64,000 nt of DNA from Zychaea mexicana (lineage: Eukaryota; Mucoromycota; Mucoromycetes; Mucorales; Lichtheimiaceae). This document shows positions 56,270-64,000 of this stretch, in pieces. The translations under genes and the position numbers were made by a program. Below the pieces are notes generated by a model. It did not search any database. It was not told the DNA's origin and worked only from the letters and a program-made list of their open reading frames with translations. The stretch lies in NCBI RefSeq assembly GCF_025766255.1, contig NW_026516697.1, positions 310,001 to 374,000 on the forward strand, given 5' to 3'. How positions within the stretch are numbered: the stretch's first letter is position 1; each line of letters starts with the position of its first letter.

Positions 56270-57420
56270 CTTTGGTTTTGAAAGCCTTTTCCTTTCTGTG
56301 TCACATGCACTCTGCTAGACAGAGCGATACCGAGAGAGTGAATCCTTGGGTGCACCATTACAAACCTTTTATTTTCCTTTTCAGTGATTCTCTTCGACAC
56401 AACAAGCCATCTTCAATGAGATAAATTGCAATGGAGCCCACAGAGAAACATACAGGAACTGTATGTTGGTTGCACGGCTTGGGTGACTCTGGTGCGGATT
56501 GGTTATATCTCGTCGAGGGAATAGCACCTCCCTTTCCCTCATATCACATAGATTTTTCCCACTGCGTAAGTTGAAGATTCGTCCATCATATATCATACAA
56601 ATCAGCGAACTTGAAAAAGACGGATTCAAAAGGACATGATTAATTCTTTAAAATTAGGCAAGTTTCTACTATGTACATTAATCGCTACTCCTGCATGAAC
56701 GTAGCAGTATTAGAACACATGACATGAAAAATTATGTACACATGCAGTCAACGAGCTTATTCAAGCCGGAATTGACAGCGGCACCCCTTCAGATCGTATT
56801 ATTTTGTGCGCCTTCTCCCAGGGTAAAAAATGAACTTGCATTAAAAATCATATACGTTGTTTGTAAAGCTGACCAAATGTTAATTTCATATTGTTAAGGC
56901 TGAGTGATTACTTTGCTCACAGGATACTCGACGCATCATAAACTTGCGGGTGTCATTGGCTGCAGTGGATGGTTGGGTGTGATTGAAGGAATAGAAAATG
57001 TAATGCAGCTTGGATAGTGGATCACACTGTTGGCCTCTCTTGCCCATAGCTCACATATGCTCTTTCTTTATAATTGGCACCGAGACAAACAAGAAAATAA
57101 TATTTTTTTTATGCCACGGGGACAAGGATATGATAGTAAAGCCGCGGTACAGTCAGGCAACCGCAAAGTATTTCAACAAGATCGGGTTCCAGGCAACGTT
57201 CAAGTTGTATCCAGGGCTCGGCCATGCTGCCTGGTTACAGGAAATTGGGGATATTGCCAGCTCCATCAAGCAGCAGCTGCCCCTTTGACATGAGAGTAAG
57301 CTTCAGTAAATAAGGACTGCATACAGGCTACTTGAATTAAAAGCGGGTGATTACCATATAAAGAAGGCGTATCGAATATTACACAAGAATGTACCTTTTA
57401 TTTTATGCGAAAATAGAGTA
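56270..57420 (+). pseudogene. Decayed duplicate of the acyl-protein thioesterase gene
   Basis: Similarity to 17150-18480 covers the 5' flank, exons, the last three introns and the 3' flank, so this is a DNA-level duplication, not a processed copy. Defects: the original start codon region is lost; the first exon reads CWLHGLGDSGADWLYLVEG but is frameshifted before its donor; intron 1 and the first half of exon 2 are deleted; the nucleophile elbow reads CAFSQG instead of GGFSQG; exon 4 begins with a stop-creating change (GGCTGAGTGATT for GGTTGTGCGATT). The last exon remains open (LYPGLGHAAWLQEIGDIASS). It is not a working gene. Confidence 0.88.
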
Positions 57421-57926
57421 TTTACGATTGGATACCGAACTGGATCGAAAGGGCACTTCACCGCTTTGAAAAAGATAGGCGAGATGATCACACAGAGAAT
57501 ACGATTAGTGAGCTATGCACTCACGTGAGCGTGTATCAAAATTGCCTTCATGCTGTTGTCAATAGCGTTATGCATGCGTGTGTGAACAGTTCACTGCCAC
57601 ATTTTAATCTTACAGTAACGAACACACTCTGCCGAAGCTGGACCGGAAGCAGTAATAAACTTCAATCTCTCACGCCTTTGTCCAAACTTTGCCTGAAAAA
57701 AAGGGACGATCGACATTGTCGTGCATTGCATGTTATCGTTTGTCATTGACAGTACTACAGTTCCTTTGACTTTTTTTTCTTATAGTGCCCTGAACGTCCC
57801 TTTTGTTTTCTTTCTTTTTCCGTCCTCTATTTTCCTTCTTGTTCCGTTTCCCTCTTTTGTACCCCTTCAAACCCCTCCTACTTTTCCTCGGTATTCTAAT
57901 AAAATTGACTACGTACATAAAACACC
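57421..57926. other. Spacer / promoter region of the PPxY membrane protein
   Basis: About 500 bp; strongly pyrimidine-rich from 57770 to 57890 just before the ATG at 57927. No gene seen. Confidence 0.45.
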
Positions 57927-58625
57927 ATGAACGATTATCATGGCGCACGTAGTGCCGCTGGATCTGTTGCTAGTGTCACTACAACGGCAGCGGTAGCAGA
58001 AGATGATGTTCAAACTTACGTTGCAAGTCCGGGGGAGTCAACAAACAAGCTTCAATGGCTTGCCCTTCTGTTGCCAGCAGCAGCAGCGCTTTGTATCTAT
58101 CTTTGTCTCCGTACAAGACGTGCCCGTAGAACTACAAAGCAGCAAACAAGTAATAGCGATATCACTACAGCTACAGATGATGAATGGTACATCCCCTCGC
58201 ATGCTCGGCAGCACCACACCGAGTCGAATCATTACAGACATCCAGACAGTAATCATCATCATTATCATCCACAGCAAGAGCCAAACCATCATCGCGTTCT
58301 TCCACTGATACGATTCTCGGATCCAGTCGCTATCCAGCACCCGATTCCAGCACACCCCGGCCCACGGAGACGATACTACATTCATCAACAGGAGCGCGTT
58401 ATTTATGGGCGCCGTAATCGTCATCATCATCACTCATATCAAAGACGACGAAGAAGAAGACGCCCACGAGCACCTCCTCCTGCCTACCCGGGAATGGCTT
58501 CCCCGCCCCCTCCACCGTATGAAGATGTTATGCTGCAACGGACAAATCAACCACAATCAAGTGAAGACGACGACGAACCACTCGCTCATATTCACCCAGC
58601 ATTCCATCATAACTATCAGCACTAA
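57927..58625 (+). CDS. Single-pass membrane protein with PPxY motifs
   Basis: A single exon of 232 residues. Residues 1-40 are Ala/Thr/Ser-rich without a classical signal peptide; a membrane segment lies at about 44-62 (WLALLLPAAAALCIYLCL), followed by a basic stop-transfer stretch (RTRRARRTTK). The cytosolic tail is His/Tyr/Arg-rich and carries two PY motifs, PPAY in APPPAYPG and PPPY in PPPPPYEDV, then an acidic QSSEDDDEP patch. PPxY binds WW domains of Nedd4/Rsp5 ubiquitin ligases. Small one-pass PY proteins act as membrane adaptors for Rsp5 in yeast. An adaptor role here is inferred from this layout. Topology N-out/C-in is likely from the positive-inside rule. Confidence 0.72.
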   Translation: MNDYHGARSAAGSVASVTTTAAVAEDDVQTYVASPGESTNKLQWLALLLPAAAALCIYLCLRTRRARRTTKQQTSNSDITTATDDEWYIPSHARQHHTESNHYRHPDSNHHHYHPQQEPNHHRVLPLIRFSDPVAIQHPIPAHPGPRRRYYIHQQERVIYGRRNRHHHHSYQRRRRRRRPRAPPPAYPGMASPPPPPYEDVMLQRTNQPQSSEDDDEPLAHIHPAFHHNYQH

Positions 58626-58874
58626 TTCCATCTTCCTTTTGCTCCTCGTCATCGCCATTCCACTACCGCCACTATTAATATTGCTACAGCCGCTACTGAT
58701 AATAATAGTAATAATAATATATAATACCAATAATAGTTATTATTCAATCCTGGATGCGCCTGCGGTGTAGATCTTGTTTATTACTAGTTCCAATCATCTT
58801 TTGGTTCGCGTGCTTTCGTTCTATATGTCCATGCTTCTTTTTAATATATATAAACAAATATACATATTACAGTT

Positions 58875-59512
58875 TTATAATGCTACTGATGTTGATGGAG
58901 CGCCAGTCTCCGTAAGTTCGAGTTCGTTGCCCAAATCAACCGATTTACCGTCGCTCTCGCGTATCACCACAAACTCGACAGTACGCCATTCGTTACCCCG
59001 GCGAAAAGATGAAAACCGTACTCGACCCCGTTCACCTAGTATTATCAACATTTGATAGAAACAAAGCGACAAAGTATAAGTAACATTTTAATAGGCCACC
59101 CTTTTCTTAAAATTTAGTTTTGCGTACCATTCTGTCCAGCAACGTCAAAAGCAATGCTCACTTGACCTTTAAAGTGGTTGACAGTGCCAGTGATCCAGGG
59201 CCACTTGTCTGCATAATCAATCTTGTCACCCAACATGTCAATGATGCGAGGATCGTAACGAACCATAAACAAGGTGCCGGCCACCACACTGCTCGACAGT
59301 CGTTGGTAATTCAGTGCACCACCTAGACCTACGATCCAGACAAGACCACCAACCACGGCACCGCCAATATACCATGGTACACGCGATTTTGTTTGTGGAC
59401 GAGGCAATTCGCGTTGGACGACGTTTGTTTTATGTGCCAATCGTTTGGTTTGCGCTGACCATGCTCGGGTAATTATGGGTCGTGCAGTTGTAAAGACACG
59501 TGTACTGAACAT
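58875..59512 (-). CDS. COA1: Coa1, cytochrome c oxidase assembly factor
   Basis: Two exons, 59512-59128 and 59035-58875, joined AAT G|GT GAA, 181 residues. Coa1 is an inner-membrane factor that acts on newly made Cox1 during complex IV assembly. An N-terminal presequence (MFSTRVFTTARPIITRAW) is followed by RELPRPQTKSRVPWYIGGAV and a membrane helix (about 48-66), then LNYQRLSSSVVAGTLFMVR, LLGDxI-like MLGDKIDYADKWPWITGTVN and the conserved strand-rich end that continues into exon 2 (GERGRVRFSSFRRGNEWRTV). The second exon was recovered because the first frame stops early (NGTQN), cutting the domain. Its plus-strand shadow is not a gene. Confidence 0.9.
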
Positions 59513-59701
59513 TTATGCGTGTGTTTTATGTGTGTGAAGAAAGAAAAAGAAAAAAAAAAGTGGTGTGAGCCAAGTGTTAATTGAATTCACGCGCAAGTCA
59601 CCTTAAACGCCCCGGCTTTGACCTTCTCTCTTTGCGGGGTGAAGCCTCTTTTCCTCTGTTGTTTCACTATCCCCGCAAAAAAAATACTATCGTTGACAAT
59701 T
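59513..59701. promoter_or_regulatory. Bidirectional promoter of COA1 and AIM18
   Basis: Only 189 bp separate the ATGs of two divergent mitochondrial genes, so both promoters must lie here or overlap the coding ends. A purine-rich AAAGAAAGAAAAAG tract at about 59537-59560 and pyrimidine-rich stretches are visible; no clear TATA box. Confidence 0.5.
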
Positions 59702-61030
59702 ATGCATCGCGCTGGTAGAATTTTATTGTCAAGAGCACCTACCGTGAGAGCGTCATTCCATACAGCTGCTGCCGCTACAAATGTCCAAGCCAAAGTAAAT
59801 TCGGTTTCTTTGTTACGTTGTACTTTACTTATTGCAACAGACACACAACTCATACCGTGTGAAATATGATTTTCGTGATATATAGCGTCGCTTGCATAAG
59901 CCAACTCTTTGGACCACGGCAGGTATCATTGCTGCTGGCACTTACTTTGCATGGACAACACAGTCGCCTGTCTATGCCGAGGCGCAAGGATACGCTGGCA
60001 CCGTAGAAGGTTTGTCATATATTCCGTATGTTAAACAAATTGAATATGTAGATCGAGAATTCCACTTGATTTATTTGCTTTTTTTTTGTATAAAGAGCCC
60101 AATACAAAGTTCTCGTTCCCGGTCTATTTGAGCACGGGCGACTCAGAATGGAAACGGCTTATTGGATTAGGTGCTCGACAAGTTAGCTTCTTGAACCTCA
60201 ATGTCTATGTACTCGGCTTGTATATGCGCAGCCAGGACATCGGTGCATTAAAAGCAGTAAAGGGATGGGAGGTAAAAAATAAAAACGTAGAAACCAAACA
60301 AATGGCACTTTTATTCGACTAACAATTGGTCTATCTTCTATCTGCTTTAGAAATTCGATAAATCAGACTTTCTTGTACGCGAAGACATGGCCATGGCTTT
60401 GCTGGAACAACCCATGGATGTGAGCGTTCGCATCGGTAATGCTGTGCTCTGTGTTATATAAGCTGTCCCAAAATGTGGCATGTTGGAGATCGTATATTAA
60501 CAACAAAATGGGCTACTAGTTCCTGTCCGAGCAACAAACACGCAGCATTTGCGTGATGGTTTCACACGATCATTATTGCAGCGCATGCGGGATCAGGACC
60601 TCACTGAAGATCAAGAACGTGAAATCATGCAGGGTATCCAAGAATTCAAAAGCACTTTCCCAAGTGGCAAAGTGAAAAAGGGCACCGAGTTCGTCTTTAC
60701 AAAGACCAATGATGGTGGTCTAAAGATGGAACATGAGGTAAGGAAGCGAAAACACAAGCAAAAAGGTTCAAGCACGCTAATTAATCTTAACGGATGGTTT
60801 AAATTAAGGGTAAGGTTATGGGTACCGTCAAGAACAAATGGTTAGCCGTCAATTTTATGATGGGCTATTTAAATCCTACTACACCAGCTAGTGAACTTGT
60901 AAGTCCACCTCCTATTCTACTCTACATATTCAACCGCATCGATCTTTAATGATCCTTCCAAAACATCTCTATATAGGCAAGACAAGACATTGCGAATGGT
61001 TTTGAGAAGCTTTTATGCGACAAAGACTAG
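59702..61030 (+). CDS. AIM18: Aim18/Aim46-type mitochondrial chalcone isomerase-like protein
   Basis: Seven exons: 59702-59794, 59901-60009, 60096-60271, 60351-60435, 60520-60737, 60809-60898 and 60977-61030; phases agree, 274 residues. A presequence (MHRAGRILLSRAPTVRASFH) precedes a membrane segment (PTLWTTAGIIAAGTYFAWTT). The chalcone-isomerase-like fold spans residues about 70-270: GLGARQVSFLNLNVYVLGLY, VRATNTQHLRDGFTRSLL, FPSGKVKKGTEFVFTKT, GTVKNKWLAVNFMMGYLNP and a closing helix ARQDIANGFEKLLCD. Fungal members sit in mitochondria and lack chalcone isomerase activity; a haem or lipid ligand has been suggested for the family, so the activity here is unknown. Divergent from COA1. Confidence 0.88.
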
Positions 61031-61179
61031 GATGGAATAGACAAAAACACACAGCAGAAGCTCCTCGGTATATATTACCACCAAAATACAATAATACTAT
61101 TAATGATAATACGTGCGTGTCTCTGTGTAATCATCTGCTTTTTTTTTTCTTGTTTTCGTTTCCTTCCCTTCACATTTTT

Positions 61180-61960
61180 TCACAGTTCAACCTCCTTGGT
61201 ACCTTCCTTCGTTACCACTTGAACCTTGAATTTTGGAAGATTTACAATGAAACGTGTCTTGAGTTCCTGGATGCATTTGCGCATTAAGTCCTTGCCCTCT
61301 TCCAAATCCATATCAGCGTAATGGTAACGATCCATTAATGATGTGCAAAAGTAAGCGCCATAGCCTTGTGCGCCATAAGGTAAAGAGGCCATCGCACCGA
61401 GATAGTCCACCCAAAACAGTTCAGGCTTGTCTGCCTTTGCGTCGTAACCACCGATCAACATGTTGACAGAATATGGGTGCTATATAATCAAATAATACTG
61501 TCAGTCCCCAGTCTTTTGCTGTTCTTTCATTTATACACACAGACGCATACACACACTTGCACGCACACACATGTATGTGAATACAGCTCATATTGCGTAA
61601 TTATACATATTCAAAATATAGTAATAATCGTGTGTATGTCTGTTTCTTGTTCATTCATCTCTATGTATGTATTACCCTGCTGCGAAGCGAATCGGCCAGT
61701 TCTCGGCGTGTAAATGTAGCAGTTGCTTTGGGGCTAAGGTCAATGTCGTTTCGAATTTTGTAAAGCTTAATGTTGCGCTGGATGTATTCGGCAAAGTTGA
61801 CAGTATCGCCTGGTTCACCAGAGAATAGCATAACGGTATGATCGTTGAGTTGACGCGATTTGTTTTCGGTGCCCTTCATGACCACGATGCTGCGTGCTGA
61901 GGTGGTGTCGGCTGCAAGCAGCGTGAAATCCTTGCCAGTTATACCAAACAGACACTCCAT
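61180..61960 (-). CDS. PRE1: 20S proteasome subunit beta-4 (Pre1/PSMB2)
   Basis: Two exons, 61960-61676 and 61479-61180, 194 residues (yeast 198). Beta-4 is a non-catalytic subunit of the beta ring. The start MECLFGITGKDFTLLAADTT matches the family, which has no propeptide and no N-terminal catalytic Thr. MLFSGEPGDTVNFAEYIQRN, then across the splice HPYSVNMLIGGYDAKADKPE, LFWVDYLGAMASLPYGAQGY and MDLEEGKDLMRKCIQELKTR follow in order. The 196-bp intron is longer than usual and CA-rich (ACACACAGACGCATACACAC region), which could vary in length. It is convergent with AIM18, about 150 bp apart. Confidence 0.95.
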
Positions 61961-62402
61961 GATTTGTGTGAGACTTTATAAAAAAGAGAATAGGTACAAG
62001 TTACGTTATATGTAAGACGGACGCGAAAGACGCATTTCGCAATCGCAGAGTGACGTACGCCTCTCAGCTCAGCGGTCGGACTTTTACATGATCCATATTT
62101 GGCAGTGCGTGCTTTTATCGAGTTTGTGGGTTAGGAATACTCAGGGTGTGGTTGCTTTTTTCTGCTAGTTAGTAAATAAAGGACAGAAAAGAATATGCGC
62201 TATATAGAGAAGCATTAAGGTTATCAGGGTGTTTCTGTTTATTATGTTTACATATAATAGTGTGCATCATCTGTGCATCATCCACGCAAATTACTCGGAT
62301 CATAACAGTATGGGTCATCTATAATATATAATATGTACAAGAAGAAGGCCGGTGGAACATCCAACCGTTTCAAAAGGGTATTATATGTACAAGAGCGTCA
62401 TC
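61961..62402. other. Spacer, no gene seen
   Basis: 440 bp between the proteasome gene's start and the 3' end of the release-factor-like gene. It should contain the PRE1 promoter. I saw no clear PACE-type GGTGGCAAA proteasome element. Confidence 0.4.
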
Positions 62403-62983
62403 TTATGCTGCACTGCCGGTTTCGCTTGGATCGATCACGCCATCGCCGACTTGTTGTCCGTCAGCAATTTCATCTTTACTTCCATATTTCTTTTTAGCTC
62501 GCCGTGCCTTTCGTGCCTTTGCCTTGTTAATCTTTGCAGCCTTTTGTGCATATTTGCTCAGATCACCGTTGATTACTTCATCAATCTTGTCCTTTAACAA
62601 TTTACGGGCAATATGGCGGTTTATCTCGAGTGATCGAGTCTGTTGGCACTATGTGTGTGTGTCTTTGTGTTAACCAAGAGAGAAGAGGAGACATTGAATA
62701 TATATAATAGAAAGCAAAAAACCAAACTCCCATTCTTTTGGACAGTTACCTGCACACGAATGCCTGTTGGAATATGCCTTAGGTCCACGCAACTGACACG
62801 CTTGTTGACACATTGTCCTCCAGGACCTGATCCTTTTACAAACTTTTCAATCAGGTCGCTGTCATTCAGAGTAATTTTCTGTCGTTCTCGTTTGACTGCT
62901 TCCTCGGTAACATAGCGTTGCCATAGTAATGGTACACGATTGGATGGAACGAGACGTCGAAATTGCTGTAGTAAAAAAGACAT
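62403..62983 (-). CDS. Mitochondrial GGQ release-factor-like protein (Rso55/MTRFR type)
   Basis: Two exons, 62983-62750 and 62639-62403, 156 residues. The GGQ loop of class I release factors is present (VKGSGPGGQCVNKRVSCVDL), followed by IPTGIRVQ and, after the splice, TRSLEINRHIARKLLKDKID. No stop-codon recognition domain precedes it, and the C-terminus is a basic helix (KAAKINKAKARKARRAKKKY) ending in an acidic tail. This is the layout of yeast Rso55 and human MTRFR, which rescue stalled mitochondrial ribosomes by releasing peptidyl-tRNA. The short basic N-terminus can serve as a presequence. Divergent from the NDUFA2 gene (175 bp apart). Confidence 0.88.
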
Positions 62984-63158
62984 TTCTTATTGGGGGAAAG
63001 GGGGAGAGAGGAAGTCAAGCTATTTTGCATTGACGTCGGCTTTGAAATATCCCGTCCCTTTATGTGACTGCTGTGTTTTTATTTTTGGAGGCGGATAGGT
63101 TAGCCCCATGGATGGCACGCTCCAGTGTTACCTTGTAAATATTTAACCAAAAGAAATA

Positions 63159-63699
63159 ATGTCAGCATTAAGATCATTCGGCAAGGGCCTTAAGGAACTT
63201 CGTGTGCATTTCTGCCAGACTTCGCCAGCTAGCAGTGGTCTCAGGTACATTTCAAACCCAAATAAAGTAAACTCTCTGGCTAAATTTATAGAACGAGAAT
63301 ATTCTGCAACGATTGAGACGAATAACCGAGTACATCGCATGACTAAACTCATTCATCACACCCAACCCATCTTCCGTTTTTTTTTTCTAAAAACAGAGAG
63401 TACATTGCTCAAAACTACACTGCCATCAAGAAGGCGAACCCCGAACTCCCCATTCTCATTCGTGAGGCCAGCGGTGTTGAGGCCCGTGTTTTCGCTCGTT
63501 TCGGTATGGAGGATATAGATATATACACCCAAATTACAGCGCGTCGTCGTCGCCGTTATCCCACAAGGAAACGAATTACTTATCAATAACCCTATTTACT
63601 TTTCAAATAGATAAGGGCGTTGAGCGCAAGGCTATCTTCCAAAATGCTTCTTCTCAAGACATCGAAAAGATGTTGGAGCAATTGACCAAGTCTGCTTAA
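63159..63699 (+). CDS. NDUFA2: NADH:ubiquinone oxidoreductase subunit NDUFA2/B8
   Basis: Three exons, 63159-63244, 63397-63503 and 63611-63699, give 93 residues (family about 95-100). A thioredoxin-fold accessory subunit of complex I on the matrix arm. The order is as in the family: LKELRVHFCQTSPASSGLR, then EYIAQNYTAIKKANPELPI, LIREASGVEARVFARF|DKG and a short end (SQDIEKMLEQLTKSA). Only one Cys of the animal CxxxC-type pair is present (HFCQTSPASS), as in many fungi. It shares a 175-bp divergent promoter with the mitochondrial release-factor-like gene. Confidence 0.95.
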
Positions 63700-64000
63700 A
63701 CCATTCAATAGAAAATTAAAAACGAATCGTTCTTTATCCTTCTCCTCGTTCTCCCTTCGCCTTTTCAACTACTACTACACACTCACACACACACACTTGA
63801 AAATAAATCAATAGCACACCTGGCTGCTCACGGCTCTATTTTGGAAAAAAAAAAGGTCTGGTCATGCAGATAAAAGGGTAGTTTTGAATTTGTAGCGCCA
63901 TCCACGGTATCTTTTGCTAATGTGGAGACCACCCCGTCTGACTCATCTGCTCGTTTCTCATTGGTGGCTTAAAGCGCGGGTGGAATCTGTCAAATTCAGC
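63700..64000. other. 3' flank to right edge, no gene seen
   Basis: Pyrimidine-rich then AT-rich DNA with a short CA run (ACACTCACACACACACAC, about 63778-63795). No supported feature. Confidence 0.5.

Noticed and set aside
58774..59055. 93-codon plus-strand frame after the PPxY gene
   Set aside because: It lies antisense to the second COA1 exon, whose minus-strand frame completes the Coa1 domain in correct phase.
1..64000. tRNA, rRNA or CRISPR features
   Set aside because: I scanned for T-loop GGTTCRA contexts with matching stems, for rRNA-like blocks and for regularly spaced short repeats, and found none that hold up. This is a visual scan, so a tRNA could be missed.

Overview
This is nuclear DNA from a fungus. 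The genes are split by many short introns with GTAAGT/GTATGY-type donors, the protein families are fungal (Opi1, Chs4/Skt5, Pam17, Coa1, Aim18, Dss4), there are F-box/LRR relatives and transposon relics, and one gene encodes an inositol trisphosphate receptor-type channel, a family generally absent from Dikarya. An early-diverging lineage, most likely Mucoromycota (Mucorales-like), is the best inference. Nothing in the window fixes the species. All exon joins were made by hand from splice signals, reading phase and family conservation; no transcript data were available.

Left third (0-25 kb): a partial Ser/Thr-rich gene at the edge; a TFG-like PB1 protein (ER exit site factor); an Opi1-like phospholipid regulator; about 3.4 kb with no intact gene that ends in a Helitron relic; an F-box/LRR gene; a Dss4/RABIF (Mss4) homologue; a prenylated (CaaX) coiled-coil protein built from 26 nine-residue repeats; an acyl-protein thioesterase; a 1.9 kb interval bounded by 31-bp inverted repeats; a small Pro-rich protein gene; and a nine-exon MFS transporter.

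Middle (25-46 kb): a broken F-box/LRR paralogue, then the main gene of the window, a 26-exon, about 2,593-residue IP3-receptor homologue that keeps the GGGIGD pore filter and the C-terminal Zn finger but has apparently lost most IP3-coordinating residues. It is followed by a Chs4/Skt5 chitin-synthase activator (Sel1 repeats, CaaX end) and a divergently read SAM/NCD1-like nuclear-type protein with a repeated upstream element. 43-46.7 kb is gene-poor.

Right third (46-64 kb): many genes serve mitochondria (Pam17, Coa1, Aim18, a GGQ release-factor-like protein, complex I NDUFA2/B8), alongside an MDR oxidoreductase, proteasome beta-4 and a PPxY membrane protein. Between 49.5 and 55.2 kb lies a nested transposon graveyard: a KDZ-type transposase relic abuts a LINE reverse-transcriptase relic, which is split by a 2.3 kb CACTA-like DNA element. 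A decayed, intron-containing duplicate of the thioesterase gene follows at 56.3-57.4 kb.

Functional themes: Ca2+ release (IP3R-like channel), membrane and secretory traffic (TFG, Dss4, acyl-protein thioesterase, two CaaX proteins), phospholipid and cell-wall control (Opi1, Chs4) and mitochondrial biogenesis. Apart from the close divergent pair Coa1/Aim18, nothing shows that neighbours are co-regulated.
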